This document shows positions 12,919-25,925 of a DNA stretch of 64,000 bases, in pieces. The stretch covers positions 290,519 through 354,518 of the forward strand of contig PUQB01000201.1 of NCBI GenBank assembly GCA_003024785.1. Reading direction: 5' to 3'. Every line of letters begins with the position of its first letter. Position 1 is the first letter of the stretch. The translations under genes were made by a program, and so were the position numbers. This stretch comes from Selaginella tamariscina (Eukaryota > Streptophyta > Lycopodiopsida > Selaginellales > Selaginellaceae). Below the pieces are notes generated by a model. It did not search any database, was not told where the DNA came from, and worked only from the letters and a program-made list of their open reading frames with translations.

Positions 12919-13335
12919 TACTAGTACACATGCCCACCAAATTCAGTTTCACACGAAGGAATTACAAAGCCAGAGTTCAACAACAGCCTCTATGGCGCAT
13001 GCCCCTCCTATGCAACATTTAAATGTTAAATAAACGGAGAACTATCTTTAAATAAATATATTTTCTTTTTTTTAAGTAAAAATAAACCGTGTTCGTTTCC
13101 TCTCAAGGAGCCGATGGGACGGCCCATTGGGGAATGGATGAATCCCAACACATAAAACGAAATTCCATAGTGATAATAAAAAGACATTTGAATGTTGAAT
13201 AAACTGAGAATTATATTAGAATAGACACATTTCCTTATTTTATATAAAGAAACTTTAATAATAATAAATAATGCATATTTTAGGCATTAGATTTCATGAA
13301 CATAATATAAATTATACAATTTAAATACATTTGTA

Positions 13336-13360
13336 ATATATATATATATATATATATATA
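13336..13360. repeat. (TA)n microsatellite
   Basis: About 12 TA units. The surrounding 12920-13990 is AT-rich and without a recognisable gene. Confidence 0.9.
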
Positions 13361-13989
13361 GCACTATTAGACAATTTTATGCAATGAACATGTTTTTGGC
13401 ATCGGCACTTTGGACGCCGAAGACAATCTTTTGTATGAAAGTAACACATTTAATCTCGAAACTATATGGAACAGTGGTACAGTATATGGAACCGTACAGA
13501 AGGGCACATTACGGCCGAGTGGGTAAACTAGCCCTCGCATAAACTGTATATTTTATATTTTTCATTTACTTTGATCTCTAAGATGTCAATTGGAAGCAGG
13601 AGCAAGGATTATTCTCACTCTTTTCCTGTGTTGGATCAAGAAATTAGTGGATATATGCATTATTCAGCACTAAAAAATCATCAATGAACCTGTAGGAGTC
13701 CTTAAACTAGCTTCATGTCTTACACTGGGTCAAATGTATTTAAAAATCAGTATGTACAACATGTAATTATTTTACCCTTTAAAAAACCCTAAACCTCCTT
13801 TCTAAACCTTAAACCCTCTCTTTTTATTCAGTATTGATAGCATTAATTTTGGGATAATCCATATTACAGTTTCAGATATAAGTTCATATTATTAGAACGT
13901 TTGATAAGGGTTAACTAAGTAAAATGTTATGTTCTTTTCTTTAATCTTTATTAAGTCCGGTCAAGATTAACTTAAAATTATTAACAGAC

Positions 13990-15340
13990 AAATTTAACTC
14001 ACATTAAACCATGTTAAATTAATTATAACTCTAAGTGAATTTGTACGAATATATATATATTTGCAGAGCGCCTCTATCTCTACACGAAAATTGGGAACAA
14101 AATGCCCTAATTAAGATTTACTATGTTGATAATTATTAATATATATCTTTATTACTGTATGGAAGTCAAGATATGCTCAGAATAAAGGTTTGTGATGTGA
14201 CAACAATTTATCATAACAAGAATATTCCTGATGTATCTGGCATAAAAGTGTATAAATTCAAATACTATTTAAATCAAAAGAAGTAATATATGCATCTGTA
14301 TAAGTTTAAAATATTTGAATGTATTAGTTGGATTTTTTTTTTAAAGAAAGCCAGATATCACCCACCATCTAGATTATACAATAAATTCTCCTCTATTAAT
14401 TTTATAATGCATTTACAAACAAAATTGTTATTAAAAAGTCATGGGTTTTGGGCCGAGGACGGACTATGGTGGGTGCTGCCGTGGTTTAAATTTATATTAT
14501 ACTGTATTATTATTGTGTGGAATATGTTTATTGTTAGTTTAATCAATTAAATATAATCCTTAACTTCGTCTTTTACCATAAGTTATATGTCTTTGTCACC
14601 ATCAACTCAAAACGACACTAATATGTTATATCTTATATTATAAAATGTAAAAGTCAGAATTATTATATTTGCTATAAATTCATGTAGGTAATTTTCCCAG
14701 AAGTAACAAAAACATGAATGATATTCAAAACAAATGTCGAAGTAGTCTTTACTATAATATAAAAAAACTACATGGTCAGGATTTAACCAAAATCAAGTGG
14801 ACAATTTCAAATAAAACACAAAAATGTTTCTGACGTTTTCTGCAAATAGATGTTTCGTGTAATGCTACATACTAAGTATATACCCTTGTCGTAGATGTTG
14901 CATTTTCAGGTGCTCCCATTTGGGACCGGGAGGTGGGGTTCCTTGGCAAGCTTGTTACATGGCTCCTGATGGTCCCAAAAATGTTCTTTTGAAGGTTATC
15001 CAAGCCTATACTTTAGATATTAAGGTTTAATGATGTTTTGCCCCATGAATATACCATGAATAACGAGACAATCATATTGTTATATACTTTTTATATATAT
15101 TATAATCCATTTAAAATATGTAAGTGGTTTATTTAACGTTTAGGAAAAGTGGAATTACTTTACCCTAATAAGAAGCGCCTGCATAGACTTTCTAGAAACT
15201 GTACAGGAACAGAACTTTACTGATTTTTAATCCCTATCGCATAAATATTAAGATTCTAAAGAGTGACATAAGCGTCGATGATTTCATGTCATATGTGTTG
15301 GCATCAAATACAGACACAATAACAGTTAAATGCCTTAATG
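13990..15340 (+). pseudogene. Collapsed cytochrome P450 copy (5' flank joined to 3' end)
   Basis: The left part (about 14060-14860) resembles the region upstream of the main P450 at 16100-17300. Shared blocks are 'gtattagttggatt' and 'cattacaaacaaaa'-like stretches and 'gtctttactataatata'. The right part, 14893-15060, matches the last P450 exon: a degraded heme-binding region (VLPFG at ~14911), then 'caagcttgttacatggct', then the C-terminal codons and 3' flank. Nearly the whole coding region is missing, so this is a tandem copy that lost its gene body. The 3' flank to ~15340 recurs inverted at 25080-25290, downstream of the minus-strand P450. Confidence 0.65.
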
Positions 15341-17534
15341 AAACTGGAGTGTATGTACGTGAAGTGCATCTTCAAGCCTGCAGGAAGAAGTGCGTTAAAA
15401 TAAGCTCTCAAATGCTCCAAAGCACGCAGACAAACTCTTCCTAGAGTGCTCAAGATCGGTCTGTAGCTTCTCTAGCCCCAGTCATTATTTTACTTTGTCT
15501 CTTTCGATTGCAGCTGCTATATAGTATATACATTGAATACATTCACCCATAGCTTGCACATAACCAAAATGAAGACATTATGCCATATCTAGAACTGCCC
15601 TCCGATATATAACAAGCACCCTCATGTAGATTTTCCAACTTGCAGGTAAACAACAAGCGCCTCAAGAATCTGCTAAATACCTGAAATCCTGGTACATTGT
15701 GGAATGCCGGATTTTGTTTTCTTCATCTGGGCACTGCTTGCGGCAAGAAGAAGATTATAAGGAACAGTGTAGATTGTTATGTTGGTACACGCCTGCTTAG
15801 AGATCCTGAAAGTTCGAGTAGCTGTATCTGCAGAGCGCCTCTCTCTACCGCCTGCTGCGCACGAAAATTAAGGCATAAAATGCCAATCAATGCATACCTG
15901 AATTGTATAATCATTTTAATTAAATTACGAATTAATATATATCTTTATTATATGAAAGAGGTATTAAGTTCAGAAATTAAAAAAGTTTGAAAAACAATAA
16001 ATATAAGAACATGAACTATAATATATTCAAATTTAAAAAAATTATATGAAAATGCACAAATTTTTAAATACTATTCAAATATGTGCAAAAGAATATCGTA
16101 TGCTTCTTTATAATTTAAATGTATTAGTTGGATTTATGTTTTATTAAAGAAAGCTAATTGCGGGTTATCTGAAGGTTTGTAGATAATAATAATTCTCCTC
16201 TTAAGAGTTAGATATAATTATAATGTATTTACAAACAAAAGCGTTATTAAAAAGCCCTAAGAAAGGTGTGCACATTGCATTAAATTGTGGACAATTTATA
16301 TTGTCTTAGTTTGAGGTCAATACCCGAACCTAAGAGAAAAGAAAATGTGTAATACAGTATAAATGTTTGTATATACATACATAATAGATATATAATAGAT
16401 TTAAGAAAATGAAAATAAAAAATAAAAGAGAGACAACTCTAGCCATATATATGTTATGTGAACACTTATAATATGTGACACACATAATAGCGCGTATGAA
16501 CATATTTTTAAACATCCTAAAGTGACTGCAGTAAAGTTGTATATTTAATAAATTATAAGTTGTATGGTGTAAATATTTTAACTAGGATGTAAATTAAAGA
16601 TTATCTAATATTAAAAAGATGCATAACCTTAATTAATAATGCTGAAAAATTTAGCAGAATGGTGCGTGCAGTGCAAGTGCGCTAAGAATTTTCCGGTAGG
16701 TTCTATTATACAGCGTCCTCAGTTAATTATAATTAATTAATTTAATTATTTATATGCATTTAGAGATATAAATAAAAACGACCTTTAATTCATCATTTGG
16801 TATATACATGTTTTTTTTTAATTTTTACTATTTATCAATTAATTAAATTTTAATTAATTATCACTAATATGAAAGAGTGTCTGTATAACATAATAGTTCT
16901 CGGAACTTTCTTCGCCGTTAAATGTGTATTTGATTTAATCATATTGTGGTTTTACATCGTACTTTATTATTATTAGTGTGTATCACATAAGGTGCAGAAC
17001 ATAACGTATTTTTACTTAATTAGAAATATGTCATTAATTATCAAATATTTTAAACCACCCACCGTTATTCTTTTACCACACTAGATGACATCAATATCAA
17101 TATATTATATTTTATAAACTATTAAAAAATGAAATCGCTCACATAAACTAAATATTTTAATTATGTTAAAAACCAGGACATTTTCTAGTATTTATCAAAA
17201 GAATAAATTTGAATGATATTGCAAAACACGTATCATATTAGTCTTTAGTATAATATACACAAGTTATATTATCAGATATTAGTCTAAATCACGTGTATGA
17301 CTTTTTTGTGCAAAAGAAATGACACGTGCAAGTGGTATATACCCTCACATCGAGTAACATATGGTCCAGGCACTTTAATATTCAGACCAGTAGTTTTGAA
17401 GAAGACATCAAATACAACACACATTTTGATATGGACTTTTAAAATGAAAAGATGTTTCGGAACTGGGTATATATGTTGAGCCCTTGAGTTAATTTTTATA
17501 TAGTGTTGTTTTAAGTTACAGTTCCCAGTGTAAG
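15341..17534. other. Upstream region of the plus-strand P450; no gene
   Basis: AT-rich and gene-free. About 15830-16260 repeats 14060-14440 ('tgcagagcgcctct' and following). Part of it is therefore the duplicated 5' flank of the P450 unit. A 97-codon frame at 15697-15990 overlaps this repeat and shows no protein motif. I could not identify a convincing TATA box. Confidence 0.5.
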
Positions 17535-19250
17535 ATGGATAATATACTGCAATGGTGTATACTTACACTCGTCATTGCATACATAATCTGGAGTCTAATT
17601 TCATACGATCCTAAGGCGCCATTAGCACTTCCCATAATCGGGCATTTGCATTTACTGGGCAAATCTCCGCACCAGTCTCTGGCTAAACTCGCACAAAAAT
17701 ATGGTCCCTGCATGTTTCTAAAGTTCGGATGGTATAAAACTTTGATTATTTCATCCCCAGAATGGGCAAGAGAAGCTCTCAAGACACATGATATTGTCTT
17801 CTCATCCAGGCCGAATCTTGCTGCCGTGGTATGTAGTGTGTATGCACTTATATGTTACATGCCCTGCATGTCTGTATGTAAGACTGCTTGCTTGTATTTC
17901 TGTACATACATATATGTACTTCTATTTCATATGCACCATCAAGGGTTAATGTGATTAAAATATATACAGAGGGTAATTTCGTACAATCACAATGGAGTGA
18001 TATGGTCACCGTACGGAGAAACATGGAGGAACCTGCGCAAGCTTTGCAATTTGGAGCTGCTCTCACCGAAGCGTGTAGCGTTTTTCACTCCAGTGAGAGC
18101 TAGTGAGATGAACTTAACCATGTCTAGACTTTTAGATTGCTCAGGAACTAAAAGTCGTTAACCTCGCGGATGTTCTCTCGGATCTCACTTTTAACACCAT
18201 GACCCAGATGATCATGAGCAAGAGCTATTCTGCAGGAAAAGACGAAGAGGTGCGTGTTTGTGTGTTTATGTGTCTCTGTTATTTATAATAAGTTGCTTCA
18301 GGCATGGACATACAAGGTGTTTATTCGCAAAGCATCGGTTGCAATAGGAGATGTTTATTTGGGAGATTATGTTCCCTGGCTGGGATGGCTAGACTCAAAG
18401 AAGGTGTCTACGATGAACTACTACGTAAAGCATATGGATCAGTACATCCAGAAGCAGATTGATGAGCACCGTAGTAACCCCCAGAAGTTTAACGATTTCA
18501 TAACGATCATGCTTGCTAACAACCAAGTGTGTAACTCAGATGTTGCCATGAAATCTGTCATTCTGGTAGTATATGTCTTTTCCTTTTACTAGTACATATT
18601 TTGATATTACGTTTTCCAGGACTTGCTTGCTGGAGGAACAGATACAAGCTCGGCAACTACGGAATGGGCAATCTCCGAGCTCTTGAAGAGCCCAGAAGCA
18701 ATGAAAAAGGTGAAAACGAGCTTGATACAATAGTCGGAAGAGACGCCATGGTCAGAGAGGAACACCTTGAGAATCTGAAGTACCTTGCAGCTGTAACAAA
18801 GGAGACACTGCGGTTGCATGCTCCAGGCCCTCTGCTTGTGTATGCGACAAGCCAAGACTGTAAATTTGGCGAGTATTTCATCCCCAAAGGAACAAGGGCA
18901 ATAGTGAATGCATATGCATTGGGAGAGATGAAAACACTTGGAAGGACCCTCTCAAGTTTGACCCAGAAAGGTTTATGCAGGGTGACGTAGATGTTCAGGG
19001 GCGGCATTTCCAGGTACTCCCATTTGGGACTGGGAGGCGAGGTTGCCCTGGGACTCAGCTGGGAATGACCATGGTGCAGTTTATGTTGGCAAGCTTGTTA
19101 CATGGCTTCGATTGGGAGATGCCTGGGATGAGTTCTGAGGACATTGATATGGCCGACGGTTTCGGATTAACTCTTCCCAAAAATGTTCCTTTGAAGGCTA
19201 TCCCCGTTGCACGCTTAAACTCACAAGCCTATAGTTTAGATAAGGCTTGA
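17535..19250 (+). pseudogene. Cytochrome P450, plant A-type, frameshifted pseudogene
   Basis: This encodes a membrane-anchored, heme-thiolate mono-oxygenase of plant specialised metabolism; its substrate cannot be told. Exon 1 (17535-17828) has the N-terminal membrane segment and LPIIGHLHLLG. Exon 2 (17970-18249) has the helix-C motif WRNLRK. Exon 3 is 18302-18565. Exon 4 (18620-19250) has the I-helix AGGTDTSSAT, the ExxR motif (KETLRL), FDPERF and the heme loop PFGTGRRGCPG. All introns are GT-AG and phase 0. Three small deletions break the frame: two bases near 18150 (paralogues read Lys-Gln-Val), one base near 18715 and one near 18918. Each was found by comparison with the minus-strand copies. 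Expected length is about 485-500 residues. It resembles conifer CYP750/CYP76/CYP82-type enzymes. A sequencing error is possible for any one break but unlikely for all three. Confidence 0.88.
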
Positions 19251-19340
19251 TGTTGTCCCTGATGAATATTTATGAATAAAGAGACTACTTTTATTAATTT
19301 TGTTATGAATAAATAGACTACTACTATTAATTTTGTTAAT
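19251..19340 (+). terminator. Polyadenylation-signal-like AATAAA pair downstream of the P450
   Basis: AATAAA occurs shortly after the stop codon (~19274) and again ~40 bases on, within a short tandem duplication ('atgaataaa.agactact..tattaattttgtt'). This fits a plant 3' end region. There is no direct evidence of use. Confidence 0.4.
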
Positions 19341-19573
19341 TAAGATTTTGATTTTAAACTTTAGAACATTAGCATACATATATATTTTATTGTATATATT
19401 ATAATTGAAAAATGCAAGTGGTCTTTGTAACTTATTAATTAAATGGAAATGCAAAGCATTTGTGTGAATAAGATGTCTTGGACCTGTGTTCCAAGTTTGA
19501 AACTATTCTTTAATTATGAGTGTAACAGCGCATTTAAACTTTTTTTCTTACTTGCACAGACTTTAAAAACATA

Positions 19574-20450
19574 TTACAAGATGTTGAAATGTGCCAAAAG
19601 GGTTTCAAAAGTACTGTTCCTAGCAAGTCTTCTTAAAGTAAATCCACCTTTTTGAAATTGCCAAGCATGATCGTTATATATGAAATCGTTAAGCTTCTCA
19701 GGGTTACTACGGTACTCATCTCTACACTTTAGGTAGTAGGCCATTTTAGACACTTTCTTTGAGTCCTGCCACCCCACGGAAGATAATCTTCCAGCTAAAC
19801 ATCCCCTATTGCAATCACCTTGTATGTCCGCGCCTGAAACAACTTATTTATATATTAAAGATGCACATAAACACGCACACACCTCTTCGTCTTAGCTCAT
19901 AAAAGTGAGATCCAAGAGTATTAATATCTGCGAGGTTAAATACTTGTTTATTCCCTGAGCAATCTAAGAGTCTAGACATGATTAAGTACATCTCACTAGC
20001 TTTCACTGGACTGAAAAACGCTACAAGCTTCAATGAAAATTGCAAAGCTTGTGCAGGTTCCTCCTTGTTTAGCAAACACCCCTTATAACATAGGGTATAT
20101 GTACATAAATACAAGCATATTAACGCAAACAGTCTTACATACACACATGCAGGGGCATGTTTACATGTACACGTGCATACAACATAGATATGTCTGTGTG
20201 AGAAGACAACATCAATTCTGGCAAAGAAATAACCAGACTTTTATACCATCCGATATACAGAGACCATATTTTTGTGTTTGTTTAATTAGAGACTAGTACG
20301 GTAATTCAAATGCAGATGCCCAAGTATGGGAAGTGCTAATGACGCCTTAGGATCTTATGAAATTAGCCTCCATGCAATGAAGAGTGTACGTATACACCAT
20401 TGCAGTATATTATCCACCGTTAAGGGCTCAACTTACATACCCTTTTAAAT
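19574..20450 (-). pseudogene. Cytochrome P450 5' fragment (exons 1-3), minus strand
   Basis: Reading right to left: exon 1 pieces at ~20270-20440 (start region DNILQWC, LALPI and a later QKYG-like piece), exon 2 pieces at ~19900-20070 (SEMYLIMSRLLDCSGNKQV) and the start of exon 3 at ~19660-19790 (GWQDSKKVSKM, RSNPEKLNDF). The second half of the gene, with I-helix and heme loop, is absent. Exon 1 carries internal deletions. It is a convergent neighbour of the larger P450, suggesting an inverted duplication that was later truncated. Confidence 0.75.
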
Positions 20451-21660
20451 CACTGTTGTTAATGCCGGCATTACACGTGGCATTTCTTTCTTTTCACGAA
20501 AAGATCAGCATTGTTGACTAATTTCTTCGCCATATAACTTGTTTATATTATTCATATTTTTCTTATTTCATTTACCCTCGCGTCAATTCTTAATCGCGAT
20601 CGAATGCCCCCAAGGTCGGAAGTTTCGCATAAGGTTATGGACGTCCGGATCCCGACAACCGATAAGACCTAGAAGGTAGAAATCTGCCGAACGTGGAGCC
20701 TAGATGGGGACATCTACCATACTTCCACGGCCAGGGAGATTGGATAGGAGACCGAGGGGATTGAGCCAGGTGGAGGAGGTTTATATGGTACGTATTTGAC
20801 CAGAGGGTTTAGGGTCTTTATGGTAGCTCATGAAGGGTCTTTCCCATTGGCCCTTCCCCTTCTTAGGCTCTTGGTGTGCTAGGATAACTTCACTTTTTTT
20901 TTGTTCTGTTTATTGCAACTCGCTAGTGTTGGTGACAGCCAGGCATTCCATCCACCACCCTTCCTACTAAGCCAGACCTCGACGTCTTTTACTTTTACTT
21001 TACGAGCGTACGACCAAGAGTAAGCAACCTACAATGGATACTACTTCCTTCTGCATGCATGAATCCTAAATAGTATACGGCCTCCACCTAGAGGCGTAGT
21101 CAATTTGTATAAATTTGTATAATGCATTCATGGTCAACATCATCGTCTTTTTCTGAGTCTTAACTACTGACAATAGTGAGTCTTTTGTCACTGGCTAACT
21201 TCCCTTCAAAACCGACCTACGACTAACTTCCCTTTAAGACTTGACAACAGATGCGTACCGTTGTAAAACTCCGGTGCGCAAGTAGTGAGAACTAGTGACA
21301 TCACTTTGGTGATGACGTTCTTTCACACTTAAAACACATAAACACCTATCACTGTTAAGTGCATATGCCCAACTATGGGAAGTGCTAATGCTATATAAAT
21401 TAGCCTCTAGATTACTTATGCAATGAAGAGTAAGTATACCACCCTAAACTGGTGCGCACTGGTATGAATGAATGAACACACCTAATGACGTGTGTTTACG
21501 TCATCATGATCTATGTCGCAGGGTATATACCTATTATGACTTGTGTGGCATTACACGTGGGACAAAGAATTACTGGAAATTGTACACGTGATTTTGACTT
21601 ATTTCTTAACCATACAACCTGTAAGGACCTTGTGTTACAATATCGTTCGTAGGAAATGTC
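20451..21660. repeat. Repeat unit R1 of the P450 cluster
   Basis: This unit is similar in order and sequence to 22600-23640. Shared blocks are 'gaaaagatcagcattgttga', 'cgtccggatcccgacaacc', 'cacggccagggagattgga', 'gggtctttcccattggccct', 'cagatgc.taccgttgtaaa' and a closing block 'gggacaaagaattactgg'. R1 has ~300 extra bases (20880-21150) not seen in R2. The middle part is less AT-rich than its surroundings and may be an old insertion (solo LTR or similar), but no terminal repeat could be set. Confidence 0.65.
21358..21445 (-). pseudogene. P450 exon-1 scrap
   Basis: About 85 bases match the minus strand of P450 exon 1 around the segment encoding the membrane anchor and LALPIIGHLH ('gcccaactatgggaagtgctaat', with deletions). 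It lies inside repeat unit R1. Confidence 0.6.
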
Positions 21661-22427
21661 TTAGATGTTCACATCAATTCTTTTGTTAAATAAAACAGAT
21701 AAATACATAACAATATAATAATTTTGGTTTTTAGCATTATTAGAAGATTTTTATTTTAATATATGATTATATTTATATAATATCTTCATGTCATGACATT
21801 TAAAACATATGATAAAAGAACAATATGAATGACATATTCTAATTAGTTAAACTAGCAATAAGCATAATAGGCACATGTTTAAACTTGTTAGGATATTTCA
21901 GCACTTTAATTTTAAATTTCTAACTTAGCATTTCAATGTTTTTGTTATAATCAATCTATAATTTTCATCATTGTTACTGTACAACTTATAAATGATCAAA
22001 TATTTACACTATACAACTATATAATTGAGTGCGTATGCAACTTTACTGTAGTCACTTTGATGTTTGAAAAAAATATGTTCATACACATTATTTATGCTTT
22101 AATAAAGAAAAATAAATAAATAAAAATTCCAACCAATACATTCTAATTATGTTAAGCTTATACATACACATATTTACATAGTATTTGAAAAAACTTGTGC
22201 ATTTTCATATATCTTTGGAGGAATATTCTTGTTATGTTTTGTTCATAAAACTGTATTTCCAAGCAACCCTAGTACCTCTTCAATATAATATAATATATAT
22301 ATATATAATACTAATAGTTCATTACTTATTTATATATTATTAAATTTATAATAATATATAAAGTAAAACGATTAGCATTTTATAAATAAATTCATACTAT
22401 TTAACTATCCTATTGTTTAAATTCGAG
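21661..22427. other. AT-rich spacer without a gene
   Basis: Very AT-rich, with short TA runs near 22290-22310. No frame, terminal repeat or motif was recognised. Confidence 0.5.
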
Positions 22428-22590
22428 AACAGGGACCATATTTTGATGTGAGTTTAGTCAGAGACTGGTGCGGTAATTTAAAATGCAGATGCCAAAGTAT
22501 GGCATGGCGCTTTAGGATCTTATGGAATTAGCCTCCAGATTAAGTATGCAATGAAGAGTGTAAGTATACAATTGCCCGTTAAGGGCTCAA
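22428..22590 (-). pseudogene. P450 exon-1 scrap
   Basis: The minus strand matches exon 1 from the start-codon region ('gttgagcccttaacgg') to about the QKYGP segment, with small deletions. It stands at the head of repeat unit R2, just as the 20270-20440 fragment stands at the head of R1. The repeat unit therefore includes P450 sequence. Confidence 0.65.
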
Positions 22591-23640
22591 CTTACATACC
22601 CTTTTTGATCACTGATCCGAATGAACTTAATGTCGGGTATATACTTATTACGACTTAATGTGGCATTTCTTTCTTTCCACGAAAAGATCAGCATTGTTGA
22701 CTAATTTCTTCACCATATAACTTGTTTATATTATTATATTATTCTTATTTCGTTTACCCTCATATCAAACAAAAATCGCGATCGAATGCGCCCTTCCGTA
22801 GTTTCGCATAAGGTTATAGACGTCCGGATCCCGACAACCGATAAGACCTAGAAGGTAGATATCTGCCGAACGTGGAGCCTAGATGGGGACATTTACCATA
22901 CTTCCACGGCCAGGGAGATTGGACCACGTAGGAGACCGAGGGGATTGAGCCAGGTGGAGGAGGTTTATATGGTTATATAGGTACATATTTGACCAGAGGG
23001 TTTAGGGTCTTTTTGGTAGCTCATGAAGGGTCTTTCCCATTGGCCCTTCCCCTTCTCAGGCTCCTCTGAGTGTTAACCACGGACAATAATGAGTCTTTTG
23101 CCATTGGCTGACTTCGCTTCAAGACTCGATTAACATCCCTGACAACAGATGCATACCGTTGTAAAACTCCTGTGCAATTAGAAAGGTGAACTAGTGACAT
23201 CACTTTGGTAATTACGTTCTTCCACACTTGAAACACATAAACACTTAACTCTTAAATGCATATGCCCAACTGTGGGAAGTTCTAATGGTGCTATAAATTA
23301 GCCTCTATATTCAATGAAGAGAATATATTATCCACCCTACACTGGGAAACTATGTTGAATTTATCTTATTCAAGCGCACTGGAATGAATGAATAAACACA
23401 CCTAATGACGTGTGTTAATGTCACCAGCGGCAGGATATATACTTATTATGGCTTCTGTGGCACTACAAGTGGGACAAAGAATTACTGGAAATTGTATACT
23501 TGATTTTGACTTATTTCTTAACCATATAACCTGTAAAGACCTTGTGTTGCAATATCATTTGTATTTTTTCCGTTTTGTTCTAGGAAATGTCTTGTATGAC
23601 ACCTGCACTTCACACACACGCGCACTTAGATACATATATA
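22591..23640. repeat. Repeat unit R2 of the P450 cluster
   Basis: Second copy of the unit described for 20451-21660. It is shorter by the 20880-21150 segment. A 71-codon minus-strand frame (23021-23236) lies in it but its counterpart in R1 is not open, so I do not call a gene. Confidence 0.65.
23254..23335 (-). pseudogene. P450 exon-1 scrap
   Basis: Counterpart in R2 of the scrap at 21358-21445, with the same matched part of exon 1 ('gcccaactgtgggaagttctaat'). Confidence 0.6.
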
Positions 23641-25040
23641 TTCTTTTAGGTATAAAACTAGATTAACTGATATGGGTTAGTATTCACAATTCAACCTTCC
23701 TTTTCAAAATTTAACTTCAAGCCCACCCTGAACAGTTAAATTTTGAGGTTTAAAATATTAATTAAGTAATAATTTATTAATTTAAAAAATATTAAAATTA
23801 TTTAATAAAATAATTAAATAGTAATCTCATATATAAAAGTATCATGATATAAAATATAATCATAATATTTATTATACATTTTAAATTAATAAGTCTTTAT
23901 TTTAAATTAAAAATTAAAATAATATTTATTTTACTACACTAGAAGAATTTCATTGTTGTAAAATTTATATGTTCAAGAAAAAATATTAAACTTCTCTATT
24001 GATTTTGAATAAACTTTTTTCATCGTATATATTCTTAAAACTATGACTTATACATCACCTTTAGGTAACAATTTTTTTTATTACTTGATATATTGATTCT
24101 ATACAATTAAAATATGACTTATACATTACCTTTGTAATTTCACATCAATGTAATAATTTTTTTATTATTTAACATGCTAATTTTATATAGAATCTTTAAA
24201 ATTAATAAAATAGTTTTATTATGTAATGTTTATAACTAAGTTGTATAAATCACTCAGTATCATAACTAGCTCATTTATCTAAAAAATAATTATATTTAAA
24301 ATAATATATTGAAATATAATAAATAACTATATCTCTATTTTTATTTAATACTATAACTAAAAGCATCTTGTTTGTACATCTTTCTATTGCACTAAAACCT
24401 ATGGACGTGTAACTCTATGTCCCCTCCGCCACTTATTTTTTAATTACACTTATACCACATATATTATGATAAAAGCTATATCAATTAATTATTATATTAT
24501 AATATTTAATGTATGTTTTAACTATAGCTCTTTCCGATGACATTTTAATACACAATTGATTATGTATTATCATAGTGTTTACATTTTTATTTAATACCAT
24601 TTTTATAATCATGATTATTAATGAATGCACAAACTTCATGACATGTTCACACTTATTATAAAGTCGAGCCTCTTTAATTAATCTTACTTTAAATACAAAA
24701 TTGTAAAAACTAATTATTTATTATTTAAAACTATAATTAATTTCATCATGTTAAATATTTAGAGCATTAACATTATTAAAAGGCACTGAAAATAAGAATA
24801 CAATAAAAAGATAAAATAAAAAAGTTAAAACATAATAATAATAATAAAGAAAGAAAAATAAACTAATAAAGATATATCAAAAACAATATAACTTATGAAC
24901 TTATTAATGGTTAAGTTGGTGATAATGCAACATAATTATTGGATCTAATTAATGATATAGTTTAATCTCAATCATTAAATTTATTTTATAATATGAATCA
25001 TTAATTTATTAGGTGATACCGCTTAGTCAATAATTAAATT
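23641..25040. other. AT-rich spacer without a gene
   Basis: Strongly AT-rich and low-complexity; nothing recognisable. 25080-25290 beyond it is 3' flank of the minus-strand P450, shared inverted with 15180-15340. Confidence 0.5.
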
Positions 25041-25450
25041 CAAAAAGAAAGACTAGACTGTGAAAGTGTTCTATACACGACTGTTTCATTAAGGCATTTA
25101 ATCGTTATTGTGTCTGTATTTGATGCCAACACATGTGGCACTCTTAAGAAGCATCTTAAACAACAGATTTACACTGGGTGAAATTTAAAAAGTCACTAAA
25201 GTACTGTTCCTCTACAGTTTCTAGCAAAGTCTACGCAGGCACCATTTGAGTCTTCATACTGAGGGTAAAGTAATTCCACCTTTTTGAAATTTGCCGAAAC
25301 GTTAACCATTTATATTTTTTAATAACAAGATTCCATATGTACTAATGAAATGTATTTCTAAGTTTAAAATTAAAATCTTGATAATAAAATTTAATATTAA
25401 TAACATAGTGTAGTCTACTTTATTAACCAAGGACGACAGGGATTCATCCA

Positions 25451-25866
25451 TTAAGCCTTATCTAATCTATAGGCTCGTGGGTCGTGCAACAGGGATAACC
25501 TTCAAAGGAACATTTTTGGAAAGAGTTAATCCGAAACAGTCGTTCATATCAATGTCCTCAAAACTCATCCCATCGGGCATCTCCCAATCGAAGCCATGTA
25601 ACAAGTTTGCCAACATAAACTGCACCATGGTCGTACCAAGCTGAGTCCCAGGGCAACCTCGTCTCCCAGTCCCAAATGGGAGTACCTGGAAATGCCGGCC
25701 CTGAACATCTATATCACCCTGCATAAACCTTTCTGGGTCAAACTTGAGGATCCTTCCAAGTGTTCTCATCTCTCCCAATCGCATATGCATTCACTATTGC
25801 CCTTGTTCCTTTGGGGATGAAATACTCGCCAAATTTACAGTCTTGGCTTGTTGCATACACAAGTAG
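25451..25866 (-). pseudogene. Cytochrome P450 copy, 3' part (last exon), cut by a transposon
   Basis: The minus strand encodes the C-terminal third: FGEYFIPKG, FDPERFMQGD, the heme loop PFGTGRRGCPG and a stop at 25451-25453. The part up to the Pro-rich loop after ExxR continues at 32812 on the other side of the Mutator-like element. A two-base deletion near 25755 (in the codons for the Asp-Pro-Leu-Lys before PERF) breaks the frame. Compared with the plus-strand paralogue it encodes the same C-terminal end but differs at several residues. Confidence 0.85.
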
Positions 25867-25925
25867 GGTCTCGGCGAAAAGGAGGCTCCGGCTCGGGAGG
25901 CTTCGAAATATTCTAGTATATTTGT
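25867..25925 (+). repeat. Left terminal inverted repeat of the Mutator-like element
   Basis: It pairs with 32750-32811. Shared blocks in order are GG..T..GCCGC/GGCG, GGAGGCT, GG.(C)CC/CTC.GGAGGC, then TCGAA(A)TATTCTAG. The repeat is imperfect, with small gaps. Confidence 0.75.

Noticed and set aside
13500..13560. tRNA-like stretch 'ggccgagtgggtaaact'
   Set aside because: No matching acceptor and anticodon stems could be formed around it. No tRNA or rRNA gene was found in the window.
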